From Adiantum capillus-veneris (lineage: Eukaryota > Streptophyta > Polypodiopsida > Polypodiales > Pteridaceae): 64,000 nucleotides of DNA. Position numbers and translations under genes: made by a program. This document shows, in pieces, positions 35,004 to 47,190 of the stretch. Within the stretch, counting starts at the first letter, position 1. Every line of letters starts with the position of its first letter. The notes beneath the pieces were generated by a model. That model worked only from the letters and a program-made list of their open reading frames with translations. It was not told the origin of the DNA and did not search any database. The stretch spans positions 141,338,234-141,402,233 of the forward strand of contig CM043958.1 in the NCBI GenBank assembly GCA_014529385.2, given 5' to 3'.

Positions 35004-35719
35004 TTAACGCTGCTTGGACACACCAACTATCCTCCCCTGCCTTCCAGTTGTTTTTGTGTGCTGACCACGTCGCACGCGCAAGCCCCAATAACGACGAAGA
35101 CCACGGTGGTTCCTGATCTTTTGCAGCCTTTCCAGGTCATCTCTCAACTTCATATCAAGTTGATTAGGCTATGGTCATGTGAGGCTTAGTTTCCACAGAC
35201 AACGGCCGACCAAGCCTGATAGCACGCAGCTTTCCATTGGCATAGCGTTGTGAGAATTTGTAACTATGCCTTTTTTGGCATAGTTTTCAAACTAAGCCCG
35301 TTGCGTGCCGGTGAGTTCTCCTTTTCTCTCCCCAGTCTGTGCCTCACACTCCCTCTCACTACAGGCTGCTTCTCGTCACCCTCTGAGCTACAGTACCTGC
35401 TGCGGTCAGATGCTGTCACGAATTACCAAAAACTAAGCCTCGGGTGACCATGCTCTTAGACACGAGTTGAGAAAATTGGCCATCCTTCTAATCTTTCTTC
35501 CTGTTCAAGAACCAGTCAGGAATCTTGAACTCACGAGGATTGGCAACGTTAAACATCAGGTTTTCAAGCTCTTGAGCAGACAGCTCTCTTGTTCATGTCT
35601 ACAACCGCTTTCTTGTAGACAAGGTTAGCAAAACGTCGGTCGATACTCTTAATAGATGTTAAAGCAAAAATGATCTTCTGCCGTCCATCCACTTTGGTGC
35701 TGAGAACATGCAAAATGTG
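35004..35719 (-). pseudogene. RPS18: RPS18 retropseudogene (copy B), split by the same MITE
   Basis: Tandem-duplicate partner of the copy at 31853-32568, with the same stop, frameshift, truncation and MITE. It keeps [11 protein letters not shown] where copy A has [11 protein letters not shown]; the former is the plant S18 consensus, so copy A picked up those changes after the duplication. It keeps the terminal [13 protein letters not shown]. It is not functional. Confidence 0.92.
35167..35455. mobile_element. Tourist/PIF-Harbinger-like MITE (copy B)
   Basis: Same 289-bp element with TTA at 35164-35166 and 35456-35458, carried along by the tandem duplication rather than inserted independently. 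Confidence 0.85.
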
Positions 35720-35933
35720 TTCTCTCTCTCTCTCTCTCTAAAAAAAAGAAAAAAAGCTGGAAACAGTCCACGCCGGTGCACGAGTGATCTTATCAGTGGA
35801 TAATGAATGGATCTGGCTTGGAGGGTAGAGTCAGTGACAAGAGATTTGCAACAGGTGTCAATGCTACACTCAATCGATGGTGGATGTCTCGAGGGCAGAT
35901 GTATCCACTTTCTTTTGGATGCTGTGGGCAGGC

Positions 35934-36040
<107 letters not shown>

Positions 36041-36852
36041 GTACAGATTTGTGGCAGCAAGTTTACCAACTAAATGGCAGTGAGTCCAATTGTATTGTGG
36101 AAGAGCTTATACTACTTTGGAGTTATTGGTAATGAGTTATAATAGCCAACTTTGTGTTGCTCACTTGTTCTAAAGGTGTGCCTAGGACCTCAGTGTTAGG
36201 TACTGAAGGGCAACCTTTTCTTTGGAAAGACAGGCATTGGGAACTTGGAATGACATATTTTCATTCTAGATGCCCTTTTAATGACAAAATATCACAAAAA
36301 TTACAAGTCAATTTTTGTAATTATGCAATATACTCAGTGAGAAATATTGGTAGATTGTCTATTTATTGTCAAAACAGTCTACCATATGAAGCCTAACACA
36401 CGCTTTTGTTTTCCATTGTACGCTTTCCGTTTTCAATGCCATAGCATGTGACCTGCAAGTTGTTGCGGCCTAATAAATGACACATATTCTTCAAATGCTA
36501 TCTTCCCTTCCAGTTACAAAATAATCATTGCTTTATTTCTCTCCTCATCGTACGACGTATACCCTCTGATGTGGAAGCTGCCCTACCTAATGTCCCATAA
36601 GCTCATCCTTATCAATAAATCTCAAATGGCATTTGTTCTAAGGTTGTTGGTGCTCACATAGGTCCTGCATCCACACTATCTCTTCTCAAAACAAAGCACG
36701 CTCTCTCTGACGGCAAAATTATGGCCCCATTTACTTCAAGCTCTGCACCAATGTCCCTTTGAGTATGAATCAACAAAGGATGGGCACATTTATGGCTTTT
36801 GCACCTTGCCATAATAATGAGGCAGGATGGAGTATGGAGTGCGCATGTGTAA

Positions 36853-36906
36853 AAAAAACTACTGGAAACAGTCCACGCCGGCGCGGACTGTTTCCAGTAG
36901 TTTTTT
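36853..36906. other. perfect 22-bp stem hairpin (copy B)
   Basis: Same hairpin as 33716-33769: arms 36853-36874 and 36885-36906, loop ACGCCGGCGC. It is followed by a long (GA)n from 36922. Confidence 0.9.
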
Positions 36907-36919
36907 GTAGTGTTTGGAC

Positions 36920-37262
<343 letters not shown>

Positions 37263-38332
37263 AAACTTGAATGGCAATAAGAAAAATTCTAAAAGACAAC
37301 TATACACAGCTCTTGCTAATCACATGAATGGCAACAACCAATGTGCACTGCACAAAAATTCAATAGCCTTGAACGTCCTTGTTGGCTTGTAGCACCACTC
37401 CAACACAATTGGATGCCACAATAAGTGTCAAAGCTTCTGAGACGACATGAGGAAGGGAATCTCTTCTACAAGGATGTCCAAAGGCATACTACAATAGCAG
37501 AAGGCTTCAAATGACACCCCAAGATTGACTGCAATACCATAAGGCTTCAAAAGAATTGAGCTCCTTACTTGTCGTACCAAAGGAATTAAAAGAGATGATA
37601 TAGGTATACATCCTAGGGAAAGCTTATTTGAGGGTGGGTGCTTCAGATGTGAATCTCCAGTCGTGACCAAATTGGCATCCATGATTCTTTCCTGACACCT
37701 TTTACTTTCCTTCGTAAGGCCTACAACCTTTTGAAAAGGACTAGGTTGCTTGCCTCTCACCCTTCGTTTTCCTCTAGTAATAGTTGTTTGACCTTTGCTT
37801 TCTTTGAAACACAATCACCTCATAAGCTATTAAGTGCCCTTAAAATCTTCACAAATATGTCTCTCTACAAAGAGTATCATAAGGTGGTGAGTCCTATTAG
37901 TCTTTAGTTCCACACTTGTTGTTTGTAGCAGCTAGGCAAGCAATTAATGCCCTTGCAAGGAAATATGTGCGCCTATATACAAAAGCTATGGAGGCGGTGA
38001 ATACAAGGGTGGATGCAACTATTGTTGTTTGGGACACGTTGCAAAGGAGACCACTGCTAGCGAAAAACAAAGGTAGGGCGTAGGGCATCTCATTGTCGGT
38101 GCTAGTACGAATCCTCATGAGAAAGAGTTGAGAGGCTATGGGTGGTGCAATTGCCATTCTTACTAGTATTGACGCTCGTGGATGGTAGTAGTAGTATTTG
38201 GATATTCCAATTTTCATATAAGTTGCGAGTTGGGTAGAGAGAGAAAGGGAGGGGGAGGGAGGAGGTGTTTAGGGATAGCTAAGTTATTATATGTCTTTTA
38301 CTATGCAATGCCTTTTATAAATTTTTTTAATA
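37263..38332. other. noncoding or unrecognised stretch
   Basis: Two minus-strand open stretches (37428-37814 and 37897-38217) have no known motif and no relatives elsewhere in the window. No gene can be supported. Confidence 0.4.
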
Positions 38333-39083
38333 TCAATCATGTTTGGCTCTGCTCGGTTTTATCATTGCTCGAAAAGTTTTGCTCGGAGTTTGGAATTCCC
38401 CGGGCCGAGTGAACTGTGGTGTCGATCTATGATCAATTATAAACCTATTTTCTAGGGGATGTGCTCGACCAGTTATTACAAGATCCACTCGCATGACAGA
38501 ATCTTGGAACTGCAGGTAGACATGGTTTTCAGACCAGTCATGCACCATTTTTGCTTCCCTCATGAAAGGACGTCCTAAGACCATCTCCGATGCCATAGTG
38601 TGCTTGGAGAAATCCATAACAATGAAGGTAATTCTTATTTTATGTCCAAAGACCTTGATCTTAAGATCTTCTAGCATCCCAATAGGTTTAACAATAGACC
38701 CATTGGCCATCTTCACTACTATGGTTGTGGTTGCAAGGTGAGGTCTTCCCATAGTTTCCCAGCAACTTTTAGTCACAATGCTAACCCCAACGCCACCATC
38801 AAGGATTCCCTTCACAATTAATCCCTTAGTAGTGATTGGTATGGTTGCATTGGATTCATCACCCTCAAAGTATTGTCCCAACTTGTTAATAGGTATTTCT
38901 ACAACAAGGTTCTCATCTAGGTTGGGTTGTGGATCTAAGTGTTCCTCCTCTATTGGCATCTCCCCAGCTCCATCCATTTGTGCAAATTGTGGTAGCCCAA
39001 ACTTTAGTTCTCCATTGAGGAAGGCTCGAAGAGCTGAGACTAGCTTAGGGTCTTTATATAGTTGGACATTATGGTGGTTCTAA
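38333..39083 (-). pseudogene. Ty3/gypsy family A retropepsin (aspartic protease) region
   Basis: The minus strand reads the retroviral-type protease that would cut the polyprotein. Near residue 57 of the open stretch is VKGILDGGVGVSIVTKSCW, with DGG where active sites have DSG or DTG. Flap and second-loop words follow: IVVKMANGSIVKPIGMLEDL, ITFIVMDFSKH and EMVLGRPFMREAKMV. The lower end, near 38333, breaks off before any reverse transcriptase, so the element is truncated or interrupted there. The altered active site may mean it was inactive. Confidence 0.8.
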
Positions 39084-39084
39084 C

Positions 39085-39735
39085 TTATGAAGACATGAAA
39101 TCCATCAATTTGGCAATGTTTAACGGCACCTTTTGGGCTTCAGTCCCTTGGCGTGGGGAAGATGGGATCTCCATTTCTTCGATAGGATCAGGTAGTCCCT
39201 CTGTAAACATTCTTTCCATCAAGAAGTGAGTACGCCCACTTTCCCATGACTTTAAGTCACTTTCTTCTTGAATGACACTAGGTATGGCTAAGGGTCTATG
39301 GACTTGGTGAGGTTGTTGTTGTGTAGAGAACACTGTGTGTGTAATCTGGATCTACCTAGGTGCTGGTTCTAGATCCCTTTGGGTATCTTCTACCAAACTC
39401 CTTAATTGCTTGACTCGCTCGATCTCCTCTATAGGGTTTGGATAAGTTCCTATCTTCTTCTTGGATCCTAGCCATTGTGGCTCATGAAGATCTTCCTTGT
39501 TAGTTTCTATCTTAGTGGTCGTTTTGGTCTCCATGGTTTTACCTGAATCAGAATCCTCTTCAGCATCGTTCATATATACAGGGTCGTCACCAGTCCCTAT
39601 GTTGGTCTTTGAACTGGGGTTTGACTTCGTTGCTTTTTGCGATCTCTTCCTTTGTGTTTTCTTCTTTTTCTAAGATTGGGCAATTGATGCCGTGTCTCTT
39701 TCCTCAAGAATATAATTTTGTTTTTGGAGCATCGA
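39085..39735 (-). pseudogene. Gag-protease linker of gypsy family A
   Basis: Low-complexity, charged minus-strand pieces between zinc knuckles and protease: 39352-39573 (KETKTTTKIETNKEDL type, WLGSKKKIGTYPNPIEEIER) and 39085-39333 (HFLMERMFTEGLPDPIEEME). Frames change between pieces. A 60-bp part at 39607-39667 also occurs at 11775-11835. Confidence 0.55.
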
Positions 39736-40659
39736 TCATGTGAGTACGTTTACTGGTACCACATGTGTACTTTGTGGTGGCTCCTTGGTAACCTCAATCA
39801 AGTTTAATGGCATGATCTTTGGTGCATTTGGATTATTTGGACATTGGAAAATCAAATGATCTATGCCACATCGATTACACATGAGTATCGGCATTGTAGA
39901 CGTGCTCGCTTGATTGGTTTGCATTAGTGTGGCGTTCTTTTGTAGCCTAAAAGGACACTTGGCCACACAATGTGGACCTCCACACTGATAGCATTGAAGA
40001 GGTGGTCTCTTAGCATTGTAATTGATATTTTGGCCTCTTGCAGCAAGAGCAACTACTTGATAGACATGTTTGACTTGTCCCCAATAGTTCTCCATGTAGT
40101 ATTGTGAACTTTCTTCAAGCGCATCCATCCCATAGGCAATATTAGGGTCTATATCTTCCTAACAGCCTTCAAAACAAGCAATGGACGACTCACAACCCAC
40201 TTGATTCACAGAAGTGATTCTTGGATGTGGTGGTTGCAGTCCTAGCACTGGAGGTGGTAAGGGTGTTGTTTGAACAACATTTTGGGCCCTAGGGACCATA
40301 TGTTGTGATGTTTGTTCAAGAGGTGGGGCCCGCATCAATGGAGGCACTCGAGGTGTGTCTGTACTTGCTAAGGTTGGTCTATTGGCCATCACGCGCTTAA
40401 ATACTATGCAATCCTTAGCTTGATTACCATACCTCCCACAGGCATTGCAGTTCCAATTGAATTTTACTCTAAAAGTAGGGCATTCATTGGTCCTATGCGG
40501 TCCATAGCATACTGAGCACCATTGTTGCTCCCTTCTTGGATACATATGATTGTTTTGTGGAGCACGATTGTCTGTAAGACTCTCTTGAATGGCCTTGGTG
40601 AGATCTGGTAAAGTCATCTCAGATATCTTTAGCTCCTTAGCAATAGGCTTTAGGGTCAT
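39736..40659 (-). pseudogene. gypsy family A nucleocapsid region with several CCHC knuckles
   Basis: Zinc knuckles that bind genomic RNA are visible in two pieces. In 40159-40659: CSVCYGPHRTNEC and CNACGRYGNQAKDC (the latter has Asn in place of His). In 39736-40128: CYQCGGPHCVAKC and CNRCGIDHLIFQC. Four knuckles, three of them CX2CX3HX4C, is unusual for plant gypsy Gag, which generally has one or two. A proline-rich segment lies between. One stop separates the two pieces. Confidence 0.85.
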
Positions 40660-40662
40660 TGG

Positions 40663-41258
40663 CTAATGCCCCGATGCTTGCGAGCTATTAGATTTAGGCT
40701 CAATAGACACTCTTTCTCCTTGAATCATTAAAATATCCTCCAATTGGATCGCATTGGTGGTGACTGCTTCCCAAGTGGTGATACCTCTAATGACTAGGCC
40801 ATTGTAGATATCCTCATGTCGTAATCCCCTAATGAATCTATCAAGCAATTGATTATTATTGAAGCACTCATTTGGATTACAACAAGAATTCAAATGCTTA
40901 AAGCGACTAATAAAGTCTCTCACCGACTCTCCTTCCTCTCGTTGGGCTTTCTGGAGCCGAGAGGCTACACCCCAAAGCACTCCCTCTCGTATGTATTCTC
41001 TTAAGAACAGTCTCCTAGCAGTAGGGTAATTTGTTTTTTCTTCCACCCTTAGGGTTCTATACCAATCCCAGCCTTTCCACTTAAGGTTAGGCTTAAAGCA
41101 TTACTCTTATGCAAGTCATTGTGTTCTCCTAGAGAATTGCATATTTGTTCAAACACTTCAATATGATTTCTCACATCCCCGTCTCCACTAAATTTTTGTG
41201 TGAGCTTGGCTATTCGTACTGCCTTACTTCTAGGTCCTCTATCAGGCATGTTACGCAT
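40663..41258 (-). pseudogene. gypsy family A gag core
   Basis: Retrotransposon Gag core. 41049-41258 reads RIAKLTQKFSGDGDVRNHIE and VFEQICNSLGEHND. 40663-41046 reads NYPTARRLFLREYIREGVLW, REEGESVRDFISRFKHL and LLDRFIRGLRHEDIYNGLV. This matches the general pattern K-F-x-G-x-x-D...F...L followed by F-x-R-F-x-x-L. A frame change separates the pieces. Confidence 0.8.
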
Positions 41259-42831
41259 ATCTCAGCAATAGATCGACCGATAGCTTGAGCAAATGTTGCA
41301 AATTCACCTAAGTAAGTAGGAACCATGGGTGGAGGTTCTCCAGAGACTACATGTGGAGTAGGGATTGGCATTGGGCTTGGCGCATAGGAAGCCCTTGCAT
41401 TCCACGTTTGGTACGGTGTTGTGCCATGTGGTGGTCCAAAGTTCATATATGTGGCCCTAGGCATAGCAGATGTCGGATGTGACATGCTAATGCTAGCCGG
41501 TATTGTCCCATGGAAATAAGAGCTTGGGTGTTGTGGTTGTGGAGCATAGGTTGTTGAAACAATGGGAGGGGTAGGGGCTACATGAGTGTGATGACCCATA
41601 GTGGATACAATTGGTACACACTTGTAGGGACCGTTGTCGGCATTGAGCTACCATGTAGCAGTGCTTTACTAACAAATGAGATCCATGGCGTGTTTCTTGG
41701 TATACCCATCATTGGGGTAGGCATGATAGCCATGGTGTCATCAAGGGAAAGATGAGCTAGACTTAGAAAAGTAAAGCTATCACTGGTGGGCTCAGATTGC
41801 ACTGAGACCCCTGGAGAAACAACATATGGGGGATCCATCGGACTTACCGAGGGAGTCTCCATTTGCGGTAAGGTTGGTTGTTTAGCCTTCCCTGTATCCA
41901 AGAATCTCATGAGACCCGTTGAAGGCATATGGATTCCCTTGTTCTGTCTCTCTAGCTCAATAACCCTATGGATGATCTCACAAACTCTTTGTTGTTGATC
42001 CTCCACACTAGTAGCACCCGTTGTGGATTATAGGATATCTAACCAACCCACGTGATAGGTGTGACCTGTATATAGGTCGGTTAGAGTTTTTGTTTGTAGT
42101 TCGTACTCCCAGTTCTCATTTAAGAATGCTCCATCTAGGATTGAGGTGCTAGGGATGTCCTTTGAGCTAGATGTAATGTTGCTCTCTATGGGTTGGCCCT
42201 TAGTGGTTGCTAAGTCAGGAGCACTCGATTGCTCTCCTAGCAAGGATATTGACATAGGAGCTTTTGTTTTTAACTCTCTTCATTGCTCCACCTTGCGTAA
42301 GCTCTCAATTTCCTTTTCCCTAGCCGCAATGATATATCGCTCAACCTCTTCCACTTCGGAAAGGCTTCTACCATCAGGTAATATAACCTCGTACGAAAAT
42401 AGCTCTTTAGAGTCAGGGGGTGCAGTGAATGGAGTATTCACGTGCACACTTTCTAAGAGCATAAGGTCTATGTTGATCATGAATGGCGAATTTACTTCCC
42501 CACCCCCCTCATTTACATCGTTAGCTCCATGTTCGGAGCGAACGACTCTACTAAAGGTTTCCTTCAAGCGGCTAAGCACGCTCGACCCGGACCGTGGACC
42601 CATGGCATGCATGTATTGGCTTGAGCTATCGAGATTAGGAATTGAGAAACCCTCCATGACGTCGTAGTCAGAGGAAGAGTCACTAGATGCTATGTTTGGG
42701 TCTTGGTTTGTACTACCTTGGGTCCCCGCCGAGGGCCCGGAACCTAAGGTAGGTGGATATTGAGAATGCGCGTAAGTCAAAATGCTCTCTAGTTGCTCGG
42801 CCTCTAGCACACGACCAGAGCACAGATGCAT
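41210..42831 (-). pseudogene. gypsy family A gag N-terminal region (copy 2)
   Basis: Minus-strand pieces at 42280-42831, 42028-42255, 41578-42006 and 41210-41599 form the N-terminal part of the Gag seen as copy 1 at 1-1560. Words include HLCSGRVLEAEQLESILTYA, LKETFSRVVRSEHGANDVNE, RVIELERQNKGIHMPSTGLM and a proline-rich TPPIVSTTYAPQPQHPSSYF. The likely translation start is near 42831. Stops at several places make it dead. Confidence 0.7.
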
Positions 42832-44145
42832 GTGCCTTTGGCACCCTACAAGTGTCAGTGAATAACCTCGAAGGTTAACCGCTTACCCTTTTAGGTGTCC
42901 GTTTTCACTCGTTTTTTTATGTTTTTTAATGATCGGTTTTGGATTAGAGCATGTGATAGCTCAAAACAAGCATATCGCTCAGGGGGTCATGGTGGGCTTT
43001 ACAACATGGTGTTCGGTTACCTGAAGCTCCGTTGGTTCTCAAAAAGGTCGATTTTTACCTACGCGTGAGGCTAAAATACGTAATTTTAAAGGGGGACTGA
43101 GGCCTGAGCCTGAGCGTGGGCTTGGGCTTGGGTCTGGGGGATATTCTCGATCCCGATCCTATCTTTTTTTCTGGATAATGTCACCACGGCCGTGCTGTGC
43201 GCGCGAGCACACACACACCTAACCTACCTACTTACAACTAATACAGCTACTGTTACACACTAACACACTACTACAGTAACTCATTAACTAACATAACTAT
43301 TTACTGTACTTTACATAGAACTAACATTATGGATCTGCTACCTTAATCCTAACACCTTATCACAAAGAAAACACCTTATGAACAGAAAAAACACAGTACC
43401 TTTCAATACCTTATTAACAAAACAATACACAACAACAAAACAAACTCCTTCTCAACACACACACCTTCTTCTATACCTTTCCTACATTTCAAAATGCATC
43501 ACAAAGTAGCATAGAGTGCTACTCAAGCTTAATGCAAGGCATTTCCCCGGTACCGGTGGAAAAAATATGCACGTCTGTCGCACGTGTCAATGCAAGGGAC
43601 TTGTCGATACACTGTGTGTGAGCCACAAATGGCTCCAAGCACACAACTAGACTAATCTAGCAAGCTCAAGAGAGCAACGGTGTGTCACTCACCACCCTAT
43701 GCTTGCCTTCGTGGAGGATTCCTCACCGCAAAGAAGAAGGAGCTACCACCGTGCCGCGCTCAACCACTTCGCCGCGGTCGTGCCGTCGTCGCAATGCTCG
43801 ATTGCACACACTCTCTCCCTCTCTCTCTCTCACGCATACACACACACACAAGAAGATGAACAAGAAGAAGACGGAGATGGAGCAACAGCACTCTTCAATT
43901 GCACAAATGAAAGAATGAATGATTTTTAGGTTTAGGTGACTTTTATATGAGCTCGCCCCATTCACACTTGGGCGCGCATACTGAGCCAACTAACCCTTGA
44001 ATGTTCCTGTCAGAGTGTGCCTCTCATCGGCGATCACTCTTACCCTTTTCCTATTGGAGCAACAAGCACAGTCTCCCCGACTCTACCAAATAAATAATAC
44101 GGCATCTGTCGTAGGTGACAGGAATGTGAGTGAGGGTTAAAAATA
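42832..44145 (-). other. leader and LTR-like noncoding end of gypsy family A copy 2
   Basis: Collinear with 1561-2955. It includes a small CT/AC microsatellite at 43810-43850 and the block GAGCTCGCCCCATTCACACT at 43951. Similarity stops near 44140, where the satellite starts. LTR ends and primer site were not identified. Confidence 0.5.
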
Positions 44146-44149
44146 GTTA

Positions 44150-44880
44150 GCATGCTAGTTAGCCTACCCAGTATGCTAGCTACCATACCTTGTTTACCTC
44201 AAAGCATGCTTAGTTTGAACACCAACCAAATATGCTAGTTAGTATGTTCAATATGCTAACTAGCATACCCAGTATGCTATGTAGCATACTACTACTATGC
44301 TTTGAATGCTTATTATAATTTCACATATGCTAGCTAGCATACCTAATATGGTAGTTAGCATACCATGTATACCTCAAGGCATGCTTAGTTGGCACACCAA
44401 ATATGCCAGTTCAAATGTTCAATATGCTAACCAACATACCCAAAATTCTATGTAGCATACTAATACTATGCTCAAAATGCTTATTTAATTATATGTATGC
44501 TAGCTAGCATACCCAATATGCTAGGTAGCATGGTAGTTAGCATACGTAGTATAATAGTGAGCATACCCTATATACCTCAAAGCATGCTTAGTTGGCACAC
44601 CAAATATGCTAGTTAGTATGTTCAATATGCTAACTGCTAACTAGCATACCTTGTATGCTATGTAGCATACTTTGAATGTGCTCGTAATACTTATTATAAT
44701 TATATGTATGCTAGCTATCATACCCAATATGTTAGCTAGCATATTAGTTAGCACACCCAGTATGCTAGCTAACATGCTAGGTAGCATATCCAATATGCTA
44801 GTTATTATACCCAATATGGTAGTTAGCATATCCAATATGGTAGTTAGCATACCCATTATGCTAGCACAAAGAAACCCCAA
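44150..44880. repeat. satellite of palindromic ATGCTAG(C/T)TAGCAT words with higher-order repeats
   Basis: Dozens of words such as TATGCTAGTTAGCATACCCA fill the stretch. ATGCTAGCTAGCAT itself is a perfect palindrome. A longer unit marked by ACCTCAA.GCATGCTTAGTT recurs at 44196, 44371 and 44574 (175 and 203 bp apart). A weaker patch of the same words is at 47210-47420. Open frames here are repeat artefacts. Confidence 0.92.
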
Positions 44881-45109
44881 TTTGGTCACAAAAGAATCGA
44901 ATACCACAAAAGTTGTTTCTTAACATCTCAAATGTAAGTTAGAACAGCTTTGGACATTGAAACAATGATCCAGATCCCTCATGATATTACAACATCAAAT
45001 GAGTTGACATAGTTTTTAATTTTACAAATAGTGTGTTGCTGCTAACTCCATAAAGTTACATCACGAAAGAATACACATAAAGGACATTCTACTGCTGAGC
45101 CTTTTTGTC
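44881..45109. other. noncoding stretch
   Basis: No gene or repeat was recognised between the satellite and the FCP1-like relic. Confidence 0.5.
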
Positions 45110-45342
45110 ATGCCCAAGGCACTTGTATTTATGCTTCACTCGTTCTTGCTCCTACTCAGCCTCTTCTTTCTTGCTTCTGCTCAGCCTCTTCTTTCAGCAT
45201 CTGATTCTCCAATCTTTCCCTATCCAGCCTTTCCCTCTCATGCCACTCAGCTTCTAGGTCAGCCTCCCTATGTTTCTGACAGAGCTCATCCTTCCACGTG
45301 GCTTCATCTCTGGCTCTTATTTTTGATGCTATCATGCTGATG

Positions 45343-45577
45343 ACTACATCAGAAAATGAGTCAACACGTATTCAAATGTATAGTTAGCATGATCCTCTGA
45401 TTGCACCCATAAAAAGAGCCAGTTAGTCAATGTGCATCCATTAAAAGAGCCAGTTAGTCATTTTTTAACTACATCAAAAAATGAGCCAGGGCCGGTATCG
45501 AACACGTATTCAAATGTATAGCTAGCATGATCCTCTGATTGCATCCATAAAAAGACCCAGTTAGTCAATGTGCATCC
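45343..45577. repeat. partial tandem duplication inside the FCP1-like relic
   Basis: ACTACATCA.AAAATGAG and CACGTATTCAAATGTATAG occur at 45343 and again at 45468, with a 15-bp extra piece in the second. The C-terminal part of the phosphatase frame is therefore doubled. Confidence 0.85.
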
Positions 45578-46343
45578 CAAAAACTGTTGTCTTTGCTCAA
45601 CAATTTGGTGCTCTAACTTGGGACTAATAAGCAAAGTTCCTTCATCGTTTTGGCACACTTTGTATGTACTATCATCAATGATAATAGTGTTTTGGGCCCA
45701 AAATCTGGATTGTTTTTCCAAAAGAGCTTCAAATTCTTGAAGAACATAGGCTTATCCCTAATCTTCCACTTTGGGCCAACGCAATGGTACTGTCTTGACT
45801 TCTGGGCTTTGAATACACTATCTAGAATTGCATTCACCTTACCTGGCATGCTGGTGCTCCATATAAAAGCATGGAAAAATCGGAGACATCAATTTAAAAA
45901 TCAGTGCTATCTCTGTGAAAAAGCACTGTCCGTTGAGGATCGACTTTGTACTTAATCATTTCCTATGCATATGCAGGGGGAGTTTTGCCATCTTGACCCT
46001 CTGCAACACAAACCAATAGGACATTCAAATCAAGTATGAATACCCGCTTATTGTCTACCAGAAGCTTCAGCACCCATATTGGGTTCGGTAGAGGATACCA
46101 CTTAGCATATATAACCTCCCTAGAGGGATGAACATAATTTAAGTACTCCATAATTTCCAAGTGTCGTAGACCGTAGTGGTTTACGCGCCTCTCAATCTCA
46201 AGATTTTCTCTTTTAAGCTGCATGGCGTTGGCAATTTTCCTTTTTTGTAGATTTTTTTAGTCAAGGGAAAAATTTAAATCATGCAGGGCAATTAACGCCT
46301 AATTCTCTTTCCTACAACACAACACAGGTACCAAATGAGAAAG

Positions 46344-46479
46344 CATAAAGGACATGCAAAATATACTAGACTGTTGCACACATATATTTACTCCAAAAAG
46401 ACCTTCTTTATCATAAAGGACATGCAAAATATACTACACTTTTGCACACATATATTTACTCCAAAAAGACCTTCTTCAT
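46344..46479. repeat. two tandem copies of a 68-bp unit
   Basis: CATAAAGGACATGCAAAATA begins at 46344 and 46412, and both units end in AAAAAGACCTTCTT. It lies in noncoding sequence between the upstream and central pieces of the FCP1-like relic. Confidence 0.92.
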
Positions 46480-47190
46480 TATAAATTTTCAAACAGTCAC
46501 ATGATGCCACAAGAAACACAATAAGCTACATATGAGGGTATGGGCATAATGATGACATGAATGGGCACACTCAGTAAGGGCATAACAGTTACGGGCACAC
46601 TAGCTTGCTAGCATTATAGATTTTGGGCAGGGCAGATTAGGTTCAACAAAGTTTCTTGCAAGCTCGTGAGCAGGGGGCTTTCTTTTCACCTATGGTGATT
46701 TGTGTTATGTCCTCCACAATCCTCTTAGGGCAGCAAACCTAACCATTGCAGCCTCTCCTGGTACCGCTTTAGCGCCAACTTTTCTCTTTGACTTTGCAAT
46801 TTTCACAAAACTCCCCAGAGGGCGTTTGTCACCAACATCCTTTGCTTCTCTAAGATGCTCACTATTTGAGTTGTAGTAGGCTTAGCATCCCAATGACAAA
46901 CCATGACAAAATCATCATCCTCCTCCAATGGTTGATTGTCCACAACATCGCCGAGATTATTTGCATGCTGCACTACAACATCCACCCCTTCATTCATGTT
47001 TTCATGCTCATCCAGCTCCTCAATAGAGGGCTTGTCTTGTTCAATCTTTTTGTTGCCAAGTTCTTGTCACGCGCACGACCCACATCATTGAAAGCCTTCA
47101 ACACACCTGCACAAAGGTACCTTTTATTAAAACCTTTGAGATCACCCAAAATGCTAAAAAATGCTTCAATAGCAAGAAAAAAATAAATAT

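Larger units (their letters stand above)
45110..47190 (-). pseudogene. relic of a gene with an FCP1-like HAD phosphatase domain (copy 2)
   Basis: Minus-strand relic. The best part is 45458-46223. HAD motif I reads RVFILDLNVLLVCV (DLNG-L-L is the form in one FCP1-related subfamily). Motif II region: FIWSTSMPGKVNAILDSV. Then WKIRDKPMFFKNLKLFWKNN and, for motif III/IV, NTIIIDDSTYKVCQNDEGTL. This order and wording is that of FCP1/NIF-type phosphatases, which remove phosphate from proteins such as the RNA polymerase II tail. Upstream, 46803-47100 encodes an acidic segment (NNLGDVVDNQPLEEDDDFVM). Downstream, 45100-45340 encodes a charged coiled coil (KDELCQKHREADLEAEWHER). Frames change and stops occur. 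It aligns with the relic at 16546-17340. Confidence 0.6.

Noticed and set aside
41786-42667. Plus-strand open frames of 70-173 codons opposite gypsy A gag
   Set aside because: They are shadows of the minus-strand gag; the same pattern occurs at 546-1393 in the other copy.
44150-44880. CRISPR-like array
   Set aside because: Repeat words are not separated by unique spacers of fixed length, and the context is a plant nuclear genome; it is a satellite.
45110-45340. Plus-strand frame starting like a signal peptide (MPKALVFMLHSFLLLLSLFF)
   Set aside because: The minus strand encodes a charged coiled coil in line with the FCP1-like relic; the Leu-rich plus frame is its antisense.
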